A DNA stretch of 12,325 bases from contig JAVHRO010000092.1 of the NCBI GenBank assembly GCA_036171675.1, positions 1-12,325 on the forward strand. Reading direction: 5' to 3'. The translations under genes and the position numbers were made by a program. How positions within the stretch are numbered: the first letter of the stretch is position 1; the number at the start of each line of letters is the position of its first letter. Of this stretch, positions 1 to 7,839 are shown in pieces. The notes below the pieces were generated by a model. That model ran no database searches, was not told the DNA's origin, and worked only from the letters and a program-made list of their open reading frames with translations. The DNA comes from Vicingus sp036171675 (GTDB lineage: Bacteria > Bacteroidota > Bacteroidia > Flavobacteriales_E > Vicingaceae).

Positions 1-1
1 A

Positions 2-79
2 TACTTTTTCTTTCAGAAAAAACTCGAACTGACACCTTTTTTATTAAAAATTCTTGTAAATGCACAACGGGTTAATTAA
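2..79 (+). other. Window edge, possible 3' end of a convergent gene
   Basis: Two plus-strand frames are open from the window edge, one to a TAA at 73-75 and one to a TAA at 77-79. Either could be the last 24-25 codons of a gene that converges on the T9SS plug gene, but the stretch is too short to choose by codon use or content and neither tail is recognisable. No start codon, RNA gene or clear terminator is visible here. Treat it as unassigned. Confidence 0.15.
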
Positions 80-81
80 TG

Positions 82-1443
82 TTAGTTTCGTTTTATCGAA
101 TTAAAGGTTTTAAACCCGATAAGTTCATCGTAATATAAAAAGGGATTTCGGTAGTAAACCAAAATGGTATAGTCGTTTTCTGTTTCGAAGAAACTTCCTT
201 CATAAAAGGTTAAATCACCTTTGTTTTTAGCTCCGTCCTTTACTACACAATACATGTAATTGTAATAACCTTGTTTTAATAAAATTGACTGATTGTAAGT
301 ATTGTTTAAGGTGTCGTAGTTTAGCTTGAATTCCTCTTTAAATTTCCAATCGGTTAGTTTTCCAAAAATGTAAACGGTACCATCTTTAAGAGGAGGATAT
401 TGTTTTAACGAAAAGTGAACTTTAATATAGGCGGCTTCAATATCAGAATCGGTTAAACTCTCGTCTTTTTTTATCAAAAAATTTCCATTCAAATCGGGCA
501 GAGACAAATAGCGTTTGTAGGCTCTGCTTTCGTCATCTAAAATGTACACATGCAATAAATGGTCTTTCTCCTCATATTGAATTCGTTTAATATTTATGGT
601 TTGAGAAAGCAACGATTTTAAATCGAAATTTCTAAATTCATTTGAACCATCAAACACATTTTCTTCTTCAAAATTATAATCGAGTAGTGAACCATTAATG
701 TACTTGGGCTTAAGCCCAGAAATAGCATTGTCCCAACGGTAATTTTGCATGAGTACCACTTTTATATTTTCATAGGGGTTTTGAATGTCAATATTGCTAT
801 GATTAACAGTAAAATCAACCTCTTGACGAGAAAACCGTTCGGTAACATTGGTGGCTTCTTTTACAGTTGGAACAATTTCTGTTTTAGTATCAACCACCAT
901 GAAACGTTTAGTTATTACAACATTTTCTGGGTCATAACCAGCGTAAACTTTAAGTAAATAATTTCCGCTTAATATCGGAGAAATAAATTCGTTTGGAAAC
1001 TCAACACTGTAATGGATATAGGGATTGTCAGAATTTAATGAATAGTGGTAATCTTTAATTTCGTCTTCCAAATTATTAGATAGATATTGTTTCTGACTAA
1101 GATCTGATGGAAGCCAATTGGCAGTACAATGTATTAATGTGTAATGATAATAGTTTAAATCTGGATTAAAGTCATCAAACGACAGTTTAAGTTTATCGGC
1201 ACTTGAAAGATGAAGAATAGGGTAACTCATCACATTTTTTGAGTTGTAAAACAATACTGTTTTTAAGTTTTGGGCATAAGTAAAATCGTCGTACCTCAAA
1301 AAATTGGTTGCAGCGTAATCATCAATAGTGTCAATTTTTGAACTAATTGTACTATTCCCATTAGTTTTAGAGGCAAAAACAACAGTAAAATTTATGAGGT
1401 AAATCATAAATGTTAATAGCAATCTTAATAAATGCAATTTCAT
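82..1443 (-). CDS. T9SS plug-domain protein (DUF5103 family)
   Basis: This 453-residue protein starts with a signal peptide: a hydrophobic stretch at about residues 4-23, then a likely cleavage site after Ala24 (VFA|SK). The mature part is rich in beta structure. It carries hallmarks of the family once called DUF5103: YPILHLSSADKLKLSFDD near residue 74, IHCTANWLPSDL at 104-115, a HYSVEFPNE block followed by SGNYLLKVY, and RFMVVD. In Flavobacterium a member of this family is the Plug that closes the lateral opening of the SprA translocon of the type IX secretion system, so an outer-membrane or periplasmic site is expected. The family role is known; its transfer to this protein is inference. 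Length fits the family. The ATG at 1441-1443 is directly before the signal peptide. The gene diverges from the nqr operon; I see no convincing promoter of its own. Confidence 0.8.
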   Translation of the reverse strand: MKLHLLRLLLTFMIYLINFTVVFASKTNGNSTISSKIDTIDDYAATNFLRYDDFTYAQNLKTVLFYNSKNVMSYPILHLSSADKLKLSFDDFNPDLNYYHYTLIHCTANWLPSDLSQKQYLSNNLEDEIKDYHYSLNSDNPYIHYSVEFPNEFISPILSGNYLLKVYAGYDPENVVITKRFMVVDTKTEIVPTVKEATNVTERFSRQEVDFTVNHSNIDIQNPYENIKVVLMQNYRWDNAISGLKPKYINGSLLDYNFEEENVFDGSNEFRNFDLKSLLSQTINIKRIQYEEKDHLLHVYILDDESRAYKRYLSLPDLNGNFLIKKDESLTDSDIEAAYIKVHFSLKQYPPLKDGTVYIFGKLTDWKFKEEFKLNYDTLNNTYNQSILLKQGYYNYMYCVVKDGAKNKGDLTFYEGSFFETENDYTILVYYRNPFLYYDELIGFKTFNSIKRN

Positions 1444-1548
1444 GACTGTAAACTTAATCTTAAAATTTAAAAAGAAGCTAGTGAATTAGGACTTTTATAG
1501 CACATTCTGATTTTTTTTGATTATTATAAAAAAAAAGTATCGAATTAC

Positions 1549-1578
1549 TTGGTATAGCAATTCAATTTTATAATTTTG
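1549..1578 (+). promoter_or_regulatory. Promoter of the nqr operon
   Basis: TTG at 1549-1551 and TAATTTTG at 1571-1578 are separated by 19 nt. This is an exact match to the Bacteroidota sigma-A consensus (TTG, then TAnnTTTG). Transcription should begin near 1584, giving a leader of about 20 nt before the nqrA ATG at 1606. The box covers an in-frame TTG codon at 1576, which therefore cannot be the translation start. Confidence 0.75.
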
Positions 1579-1605
1579 TCCAGATTTTATAAAAAACTGA
1601 CTGAC

Positions 1606-2955
1606 ATGTCAAACGAAATAAAAATTCGAAAAGGAGCTAACATCAAACTTAAAGGTGTAGCCGAAAATTTGTACTTCAATCCAGTAAGTGTTTCAGAAAT
1701 TGTTTTAACACCAAGCGATTTTCCAACATTGATTCCTAAGTTATCAGTTAAAGTTGGGGATAAGGTTAAAGCTGGAACTGCATTATTTTATAACAAAGAA
1801 AATGAACAAGTTCTTTTTACTTCGCCAGTAAGCGGAGTTGTTTCGGAAATTGTTAGAGCTGAAAAACGTCGAATAGTAAACGTAAAAGTAAAGGCTGATG
1901 GTGAAAACTTGTTTGAATCTTTTACACAAGCCGACCCAAGTACACTTACTAAAGAAGTTATTATTGAAAACCTTTTAAAAAGTGGAGTATGGCCTTTTAT
2001 TCGTCAACGTCCTTTTGATGTAATTGCTAATCCTAGTGTGCAACCTAAAGCAATATTTATATCTGCTTTCGATTCAGCCCCTTTAGCACCAGATTATGGC
2101 TTTGTTGCTCACGGACAAGATGAAATATTCCAATATGGATTAAATGCTTTGGTAAAATTAACCGACGGAAAGGTACATTTAAATATTAGTGGGGATGAAA
2201 ATGCAGAAAGTGTTTTTGCAAATGCTAAAAATGTTCAAATTAACAAATTTACAGGTCCACATCCTGCAGGAAATGTAGGAATTCAAGCACATCATATTTC
2301 TCCAGTAAACAAAGGTGAAGTTATTTGGGTGCTTAAAGCGCTTGATGTTTTGATTATTGGTAAGTTGTTTAAAGAAGGGAAATTTGATGCTTCTAGAACT
2401 ATTGCTGTTGTTGGCTCAAAAGTTAAATCACCCAAATACATCAAAACAATTATAGGTGCTAATATTTCCGATATAATTAAAGGAAATGTTGAAGATGGTG
2501 GAAGATATATTAGCGGAAATCCTTTGACTGGAACTCAAATTACAGAAAATGGAAATTTATGTTTTTATGATTACCAACTTACCGTAATACCTGAAGGTGG
2601 AAATAATCAATTTTTTGGTTGGATCGCTCCTGGGTTTGATAAATTTAGTTTGTCGAGAACGTTCTTCTCTTGGTTAACTCCAAATAAAGTATATGATTTA
2701 AATACAAATAAGAATGGTGAAGAACGTGCATTTGTAATGACCGGCGAATATGAAAAAGTTTTTCCTATGAATATTTATCCTGTGTATTTAGTGAAAGCTA
2801 TGATTACACAAGATATTGATAATATGGAAAAATTGGGTATTTATGAAGTAGCACCAGAAGATTTCGCACTATGTGAGTATGGTTGTACATCAAAAATAGA
2901 AACTCAAAAAATTGTAAGAGAAGCATTAAATCTAGTTAAGAAAGAATGTAGTTAA
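1606..2955 (+). CDS. nqrA: Na+-translocating NADH:quinone reductase subunit A
   Basis: NqrA is the cytoplasmic subunit of the six-subunit Na+-NQR; it has no haem or flavin of its own in the well-studied enzymes and has been linked to quinone binding. The protein starts with IKIRKGANIKLKG, the usual N-terminus of the family. A barrel-sandwich hairpin follows, with KVGDKVKAG at about 49-57 and SPVSGVV at 73-79, as in NqrA and RnfC. There are no membrane segments. From the ATG at 1606 the length is 449 residues, normal for the family. A TTG ten codons upstream (1576) extends the frame but lies inside the promoter -7 box, so I reject it. It is the first gene of nqrABCDEF and is followed by a 69-nt spacer with heptamer repeats. 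Confidence 0.95.
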   Translation: MSNEIKIRKGANIKLKGVAENLYFNPVSVSEIVLTPSDFPTLIPKLSVKVGDKVKAGTALFYNKENEQVLFTSPVSGVVSEIVRAEKRRIVNVKVKADGENLFESFTQADPSTLTKEVIIENLLKSGVWPFIRQRPFDVIANPSVQPKAIFISAFDSAPLAPDYGFVAHGQDEIFQYGLNALVKLTDGKVHLNISGDENAESVFANAKNVQINKFTGPHPAGNVGIQAHHISPVNKGEVIWVLKALDVLIIGKLFKEGKFDASRTIAVVGSKVKSPKYIKTIIGANISDIIKGNVEDGGRYISGNPLTGTQITENGNLCFYDYQLTVIPEGGNNQFFGWIAPGFDKFSLSRTFFSWLTPNKVYDLNTNKNGEERAFVMTGEYEKVFPMNIYPVYLVKAMITQDIDNMEKLGIYEVAPEDFALCEYGCTSKIETQKIVREALNLVKKECS

Positions 2956-2986
2956 TAGTTCGATGTTTGTGATGTTAAGCCCAACT

Positions 2987-3014
2987 TCAAACCTCAAACC
3001 TCAAACCTCAAATC
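2987..3014. repeat. Heptamer tandem repeat between nqrA and nqrB
   Basis: Three exact copies of TCAAACC (2987-2993, 2994-3000, 3001-3007) are followed by one variant, TCAAATC (3008-3014). The array ends 10 nt before the nqrB ATG, where a ribosome binding site would otherwise lie. The sequence between it and the ATG is a run of A with one T. Copy number in such arrays can change by slippage, which here would alter only the length of the spacer. Confidence 0.85.
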
Positions 3015-3024
3015 AAAAAAAATA

Positions 3025-4191
3025 ATGAAAGCATTAGAAAAATTCATGCAAAAAATAAAACCGAAAGCTGATGGAAAATTTCCATTGGGTCATGCGGTTT
3101 GGGATGGTATGTACACATTTTTGTTTGTTCCTGGTCATACGAATAACAATGGTGTTCATATAAGAGATGGTATAGATTTAAAAAGAACCATGATTATGGT
3201 CGTGTTGGCTCTTGTACCAGCATTATTGTTTGGAATATACAATGTAGGTCATCAACACTTTTTGGCAATTGGTCAAGTTGCATTAGGCGACCATGTGTGT
3301 AACATGTTTATGGATAAGTTTATATATGGAGCTATTCAAGTATTACCATTAGTTATTGTATCTTATGCTGTTGGATTAGGTGTTGAATTTATTTTTGCGG
3401 CAATCAATAAACATGCAATACAAGAAGGGTTTTTAGTTTCCGGTATGTTAATTCCATTAATTATGCCAGTTGGTGTTCCTCTATGGATGGTTGCTGTAGC
3501 TACTATCTTTGCTGTCGTAATTGGTAAGGAAGTTTTTGGAGGAACTGGTATGAATGTGTTAAATGTTGCCTTGGTTACTCGTGCATTTTTATTCTTTGCA
3601 TATCCAACAAAAATGTCAGGTGATCAAGTATGGATTAGCTTAGGTGGCGAAAAAGCCATAGACGGATTCTCTGGTGCAACTCCTTTAGGAAAAGCTGTAC
3701 AAGGTGGAGTTGATGCCATTCCTAGTCTAATGGATTCTATTATTGGATTTATTCCAGGTTCTATTGGAGAAACCTCAGTTATTGCAATTGGAATAGGTGG
3801 TTTGTTTTTAATCTTTACTGGAATAGGAAGTTTAAGAATTATGCTATCTATGTTTGTTGGTGGATTTTTAATGGGATCTGTCTTCAACGCTGTAGGAGGA
3901 AATCCTTATCTTGAGGTTCCAGCTATTCATCAGTTAATGTTGGGTGGTTTTGCTTTCGGTGCTGTATTCATGGCAACAGACCCCGTTACTGCATCGCAAA
4001 CAAGTACAGGAAAAATAATTTATGGATTGTTTATTGGAATTATGGCAATGTTGATTAGAGTTGCAAATCCTGCTTATCCAGAAGGTGTAATGTTAGCAAT
4101 ACTTTTAGGAAATGTTTTTGCACCACTTATTGATAACATTGTTGTTTCTGCAAATATTAAAAAAAGATTAAAAAGACTTAAAACTGCATAA
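3025..4191 (+). CDS. nqrB: Na+-translocating NADH:quinone reductase subunit B
   Basis: NqrB is the large membrane subunit that carries a covalently bound FMN and riboflavin and takes part in Na+ transport and quinone reduction. The 388-residue protein opens with a short cytoplasmic part containing FVPGHTNNNGVHIRDGID, then many hydrophobic segments from about residue 56 on. The flavinylation motif DGFSGAT ends at Thr219, the expected FMN attachment site. The conserved FGAVFMATDPVTAS block lies in the C-terminal third. It is somewhat shorter than the Vibrio subunit (about 415), mainly at the N-terminus. The ATG at 3025 follows the heptamer array, and the stop is two nt before nqrC, which suggests translational coupling. 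Confidence 0.96.
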   Translation: MKALEKFMQKIKPKADGKFPLGHAVWDGMYTFLFVPGHTNNNGVHIRDGIDLKRTMIMVVLALVPALLFGIYNVGHQHFLAIGQVALGDHVCNMFMDKFIYGAIQVLPLVIVSYAVGLGVEFIFAAINKHAIQEGFLVSGMLIPLIMPVGVPLWMVAVATIFAVVIGKEVFGGTGMNVLNVALVTRAFLFFAYPTKMSGDQVWISLGGEKAIDGFSGATPLGKAVQGGVDAIPSLMDSIIGFIPGSIGETSVIAIGIGGLFLIFTGIGSLRIMLSMFVGGFLMGSVFNAVGGNPYLEVPAIHQLMLGGFAFGAVFMATDPVTASQTSTGKIIYGLFIGIMAMLIRVANPAYPEGVMLAILLGNVFAPLIDNIVVSANIKKRLKRLKTA

Positions 4192-4193
4192 TT

Positions 4194-5093
4194 ATGGCAT
4201 TTGATAGAGATAGTAATTTATATACCATGGTATTCTCTACCGTAATGGTAGTAATAGTTGGTGGAATGTTAGCATTCGTTTCGTTGAGTTTAAATCCTGC
4301 CCAAAAAGCAAACATTGCTAATGAAAAAATGCAAAATATTTTGCAAGCCATTGGAATTCCAGAAACTGATGGAGTTTTAAGAGACAATTCTGGAAAAATA
4401 TTTAATGATTTCGTTAAAAGAAGAATAACAATTAATTACAAAGGGGAAATTCTAAGTGATAAAAAAGTGGAAGAGGCAATTGACCCTAAAGATGAGTTAG
4501 ATGCTTTTAATATAGATCTTAGAAAAGAATATTCTAAAATTATTAAACCATTAATAAATAAATTTAAAGGAGATGCTGATGGATTTAAAAAAGCCTTAAA
4601 TGAATCTTCCGAAATTCATTTTCCAATTTTTGTGTGTGAAAATAAGGGTAAAACATACTATGTTCTTTCTGCAAGTGGAAAGGGTTTATGGGATGATATT
4701 TGGGGATATGTTGGTTTAAATGCTGATTTAACCACAATTAATGGTGTTGTTTTCGATCATAAGGGAGAAACACCTGGGTTAGGCTCTAAGATTACGGAAA
4801 AGAAGTTCCAATCAGAATTTGTGGGCAAAAAAATTGCTGATGCAACACAATTTATGTCTGTACAAGTACTAAAACCAGGAAAAGAACTTACCGAATACCA
4901 AGTTGATGGAATAAGTGGCGCTACATTTACTGGAGTTGGAGTTAACGAAATGTTGAAAAGAAACTTGGAAGTGTATTATAATTTTTTTAAATCTAACCCA
5001 GAATTTTCTGTAAATCAAGTAAAAGAAGAAGCAATCATAGCAACAACAGCAAATGATTCAACATCTTTAAGTAAAAATGATTCAATAAAATAA
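4194..5093 (+). CDS. nqrC: Na+-translocating NADH:quinone reductase subunit C
   Basis: NqrC carries the second covalent FMN of the complex on its periplasmic domain. One N-terminal membrane segment is visible (residues 11-33), and then a long soluble domain. The flavinylation motif DGISGAT spans 238-244, with Thr244 the predicted FMN-bearing residue; an ApbE-type transferase makes this bond. At 299 residues the protein is longer than the Vibrio subunit (about 257). Part of the excess is a tail of some 30 residues after the conserved end, polar and rich in Ser, Thr, Asn and Lys, probably disordered. The start codon is two nt after the nqrB stop. Confidence 0.95.
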   Translation: MAFDRDSNLYTMVFSTVMVVIVGGMLAFVSLSLNPAQKANIANEKMQNILQAIGIPETDGVLRDNSGKIFNDFVKRRITINYKGEILSDKKVEEAIDPKDELDAFNIDLRKEYSKIIKPLINKFKGDADGFKKALNESSEIHFPIFVCENKGKTYYVLSASGKGLWDDIWGYVGLNADLTTINGVVFDHKGETPGLGSKITEKKFQSEFVGKKIADATQFMSVQVLKPGKELTEYQVDGISGATFTGVGVNEMLKRNLEVYYNFFKSNPEFSVNQVKEEAIIATTANDSTSLSKNDSIK

Positions 5094-5136
5094 ACATCGC
5101 AATCCCTTACTTAATACGGGAGTAAAAAAAATAATT

Positions 5137-5799
5137 ATGAGCGAAGAAAAAAAAGAATCTTTATTTTCTAAAGAAAATAAAAAGCTATTAACGGTATATT
5201 TAAACAAAACGAATCCAGTTACTGTTCAAGTTTTGGGTATTTGTTCGGCTCTTGCTGTTACGGTTCAAATGAATAATGCCCTAGTTATGGCAATTGCATT
5301 ATTGGCTGTAACTGCTTTAGGAAACGTGGTTATCTCTGCTATGAGAAATTATATCCCCAATCGAATTAGAATTATTGTTCAATTAGTTGTGGCTGCTTTT
5401 TTGGTGATTTGTGTAGATCAAATCCTTAAAGCATACGTATATGATGTGAGTAAACAACTTTCGGTATTTGTTGGACTTATTATTACCAACTGTATTGTAA
5501 TGGGAAGGCTTGAGGCTTTCGCACTCGCTAATAAACCATGGCCATCTTTTCTTGATGGAGTTGGAAATGGATTAGGATATGGTTTTGTGTTATTTGTTGT
5601 AGCTTTTATTAAAGAAGTATTAGGATCTGGAACTCTAACTTTTCCTGTTATTGGTAAATTAACCATAATACCTCATTCAGTATTTGAGGCTGGGTATTTG
5701 AATAATGGTTTAATGCTATTACCTCCATCATCCCTAATCATTGTTGCAATATTCATATGGATACAACGTACAAAAACGCCAGAATTAATTGAAAAATAA
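5137..5799 (+). CDS. nqrD: Na+-translocating NADH:quinone reductase subunit D
   Basis: NqrD is one of two homologous six-helix membrane subunits that pack as an inverted pair and hold an iron-sulfur centre between them. The 220-residue protein is hydrophobic almost throughout. It has the two conserved cysteines in half-helix contexts, LGICSAL (Cys36) and ITNCIVMGR (Cys119). The GRLEAFA block after the second cysteine is typical. A GGGAG at 5118-5122 resembles a Shine-Dalgarno core but lies 14 nt from the ATG, rather far. The 43-nt gap after nqrC holds no promoter that I can see. Confidence 0.95.
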   Translation: MSEEKKESLFSKENKKLLTVYLNKTNPVTVQVLGICSALAVTVQMNNALVMAIALLAVTALGNVVISAMRNYIPNRIRIIVQLVVAAFLVICVDQILKAYVYDVSKQLSVFVGLIITNCIVMGRLEAFALANKPWPSFLDGVGNGLGYGFVLFVVAFIKEVLGSGTLTFPVIGKLTIIPHSVFEAGYLNNGLMLLPPSSLIIVAIFIWIQRTKTPELIEK

Positions 5800-5825
5800 C
5801 TAAATCAAAATTTAAAAATAAAACG

Positions 5826-6440
5826 ATGGAATTATTTAAATTATTTATCAAAAGTGCCTTCATAGAAAATATGATTTTCACTTTCTTTTTAGGGATGTGT
5901 TCCTATCTCTCCATTTCAAAATCTGTTAAAAATGCCACTGGTTTAGGAATTGCAGTAATATTTGTGCTACTGGTAACAGTGCCCATTAACTTTTTATTAG
6001 AAACCTACGTTTTAAAAGAAGGAGCTTTAAGTTGGATGGGTGCTGAATATGCATCTATGGATTTGAGTTTTCTAAGTTTTATCATGTTTATTGCGGTTGT
6101 TGCTGCTGTTGTTCAATTGGTTGAAATGCTTGTGGAAAAATTTTCTCCTTCACTTTATGGCGCGTTGGGAATATTTTTACCATTGATTGCTGTGAATTGT
6201 GCTATTCTTGGTGCTGCTTTATTTATGCAACAAAAACAATTTAATAATATTGGAGAAGCTGCTGTTTATAGCGTCGGTTCTGGATTTGGTTGGATGATCG
6301 CTATTGTTTTACTTGCTGCAATTCGTGAAAAAATAAAATATTCTCATATTCCAGCTCCATTAAGAGGACTTGGAATTGCATTTATATTAACTGGGCTAAT
6401 GGGGCTTGCTTTTCTTGGATTTTTGGGATTTGAGCTTTAA
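5826..6440 (+). CDS. nqrE: Na+-translocating NADH:quinone reductase subunit E
   Basis: NqrE is the partner of NqrD in the membrane core. The 204-residue protein has about six membrane segments and keeps the paired cysteines, GMCSYL (Cys25) and VNCAILG (Cys125), which with those of NqrD are expected to bind the shared iron-sulfur centre. The N-terminal MELFKLFIKSAFIENMIFTFFLG is typical of the family, and the length is close to the Vibrio protein (198). It starts 26 nt after the nqrD stop and ends 35 nt before nqrF. Both spacers are A/T-rich without a visible Shine-Dalgarno sequence. Confidence 0.96.
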   Translation: MELFKLFIKSAFIENMIFTFFLGMCSYLSISKSVKNATGLGIAVIFVLLVTVPINFLLETYVLKEGALSWMGAEYASMDLSFLSFIMFIAVVAAVVQLVEMLVEKFSPSLYGALGIFLPLIAVNCAILGAALFMQQKQFNNIGEAAVYSVGSGFGWMIAIVLLAAIREKIKYSHIPAPLRGLGIAFILTGLMGLAFLGFLGFEL

Positions 6441-6475
6441 AATTAAATTGGTATAAACTTTACAAATTATAAAAA

Positions 6476-7774
6476 ATGTATACAGTTGTAATTATCTTTT
6501 CAATAATCGTTTTCCTAATCATAACATTAGCTTTAGTTGGTTTGTTGTTATTTGCAAAAGCTAAATTAATGCCTTCTGGGAAAATAACAATTACCATTAA
6601 TGGTGAAAAACAAATCGAGGTAGATGGCGGTAGTTCTCTATTAACCACCTTAGGAAATGCGGGTGTTTTTTTGCCATCAGCCTGTGGCGGGGGTGGAACT
6701 TGTTTACAATGTAAATGCCAAGTATTGAGTGGTGGTGGTGAAATTTTACCAACTGAAATACCAAATTTTACTAGAAAACAAATTGCCGATCATTACCGTT
6801 TAGGTTGTCAAGTTAAAGTTAGAGAAAATTTAGAAATAAAAATTCACGAAGAAATTTTAGGTATTAAAGAATGGGAAGCTATTGTAGTTTCTAACTATAA
6901 TGTGGCTACTTTTATTAAAGAGTTTATTGTTGAATTACCAGAAGACATGAACTATAAAGCTGGTGGCTATATTCAGATTAAAATACCCGCTTGTACAGTT
7001 CAGTATTCTGATATGGACATTACCGCTCACCCTCAAGATCACCCAGGTGAACCAGATAAATTTAAACCCGATTGGGATAAATTTGGTTTATGGCCTTTAG
7101 TGATGAAAAATAATGAAGAAGTGGTTAGAGCCTACTCAATGGCATCTTATCCTGCAGAAGGTAGAAGAGTGATGTTAAATGTACGTTGTGCAACACCTCC
7201 TTTCGATAGGGTTAAAGGTGGATGGATGGATGTAAATCCAGGGGTTGCTTCATCCTATATTTTTAGTAGAAAAGTGGGTGATAAAGTTAGAATATCAGGA
7301 CCTTATGGAGAATTTTTTATTAACGATTCAAAATCCGAAATGCTTTATATAGGTGGTGGAGCAGGTATGGCGCCTATGCGTTCACACTTGTATGAATTAT
7401 TTAAAACGATTAAAACGGGTCGTAAAGTAACCTATTGGTATGGAGGTCGGTCTAAAGCTGAATTATTTTACATCCATTACTTTAGAGATTTAGAAAAAGA
7501 TTTTCCAAACTTTAAATTCTATTTAGCATTATCTGAACCTATGGAATCTGATAATTGGAAAATTAAAAAAGATATTCATGATGAAGAAGGAGATGGTTTT
7601 GTAGGGTTTATTCATAATGTGGTAATTGAACAATATTTGAAAAAACATGATTCTCCTGAAGATATTGAGTTTTACTTCTGTGGCCCACCAATGATGAATA
7701 ACGCAGTTGTTAAAATGTGCGATGAATGGGGTGTGCCTAAAGAAAATGTACGTTTTGATGATTTTGGTGGATAA
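6476..7774 (+). CDS. nqrF: Na+-translocating NADH:quinone reductase subunit F
   Basis: NqrF is the electron entry subunit: NADH gives hydride to FAD, and electrons pass on to a [2Fe-2S] cluster. An N-terminal membrane anchor covers about residues 3-26. A ferredoxin domain follows with cluster ligands Cys70, Cys76, Cys79 and Cys111 (CGGGGTCLQC, then LGCQV), the same numbering as I recall for Vibrio NqrF. The FAD motif RAYSMASY starts at Arg218. The NADH-binding loop GGGAGMAP is at 293-300 and CGPPMM at 402-407. The 432-residue length is slightly above the usual 407-410, with the extra probably in the FAD domain. It is the last gene of the operon; a strong terminator begins 18 nt after its stop codon. 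Confidence 0.97.
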   Translation: MYTVVIIFSIIVFLIITLALVGLLLFAKAKLMPSGKITITINGEKQIEVDGGSSLLTTLGNAGVFLPSACGGGGTCLQCKCQVLSGGGEILPTEIPNFTRKQIADHYRLGCQVKVRENLEIKIHEEILGIKEWEAIVVSNYNVATFIKEFIVELPEDMNYKAGGYIQIKIPACTVQYSDMDITAHPQDHPGEPDKFKPDWDKFGLWPLVMKNNEEVVRAYSMASYPAEGRRVMLNVRCATPPFDRVKGGWMDVNPGVASSYIFSRKVGDKVRISGPYGEFFINDSKSEMLYIGGGAGMAPMRSHLYELFKTIKTGRKVTYWYGGRSKAELFYIHYFRDLEKDFPNFKFYLALSEPMESDNWKIKKDIHDEEGDGFVGFIHNVVIEQYLKKHDSPEDIEFYFCGPPMMNNAVVKMCDEWGVPKENVRFDDFGG

Positions 7775-7792
7775 TTTCAAAATGATAGATAT

Positions 7793-7825
7793 AAAAAAAG
7801 CTCAACAATTGTTGAGCTTTTTTTT
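7793..7825. terminator. Bidirectional intrinsic terminator
   Basis: The perfect palindrome GCTCAACAATTGTTGAGC (7800-7817) is preceded by seven A and followed by eight T. It works as a rho-independent terminator in both directions. It lies between the nqrF stop (7774) and the convergent crotonase gene stop (7840), so it ends both transcription units. Confidence 0.93.
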
Positions 7826-7839
7826 ATTAGACGAAAATC

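Noticed and set aside
1..81. ACTCGAACTGACACC looks a little like the T-arm of a tRNA read on the opposite strand
   Set aside because: No acceptor, D or anticodon stems can be matched in the flanking bases, and the supposed T-stem does not pair.
745..957. Open frame of 70 codons on the plus strand inside the T9SS plug gene
   Set aside because: It is opposite a well-supported coding region and has no family features.
3624..3887. Minus-strand open frame inside nqrB
   Set aside because: Shadow of nqrB; its proline- and isoleucine-rich product reflects the complement of Gly- and Asn-rich codons.
5101..5122. TCCC/GGGA hairpin between nqrC and nqrD
   Set aside because: Only four pairs with an 11-nt loop and no T-run, so it is not a credible terminator.
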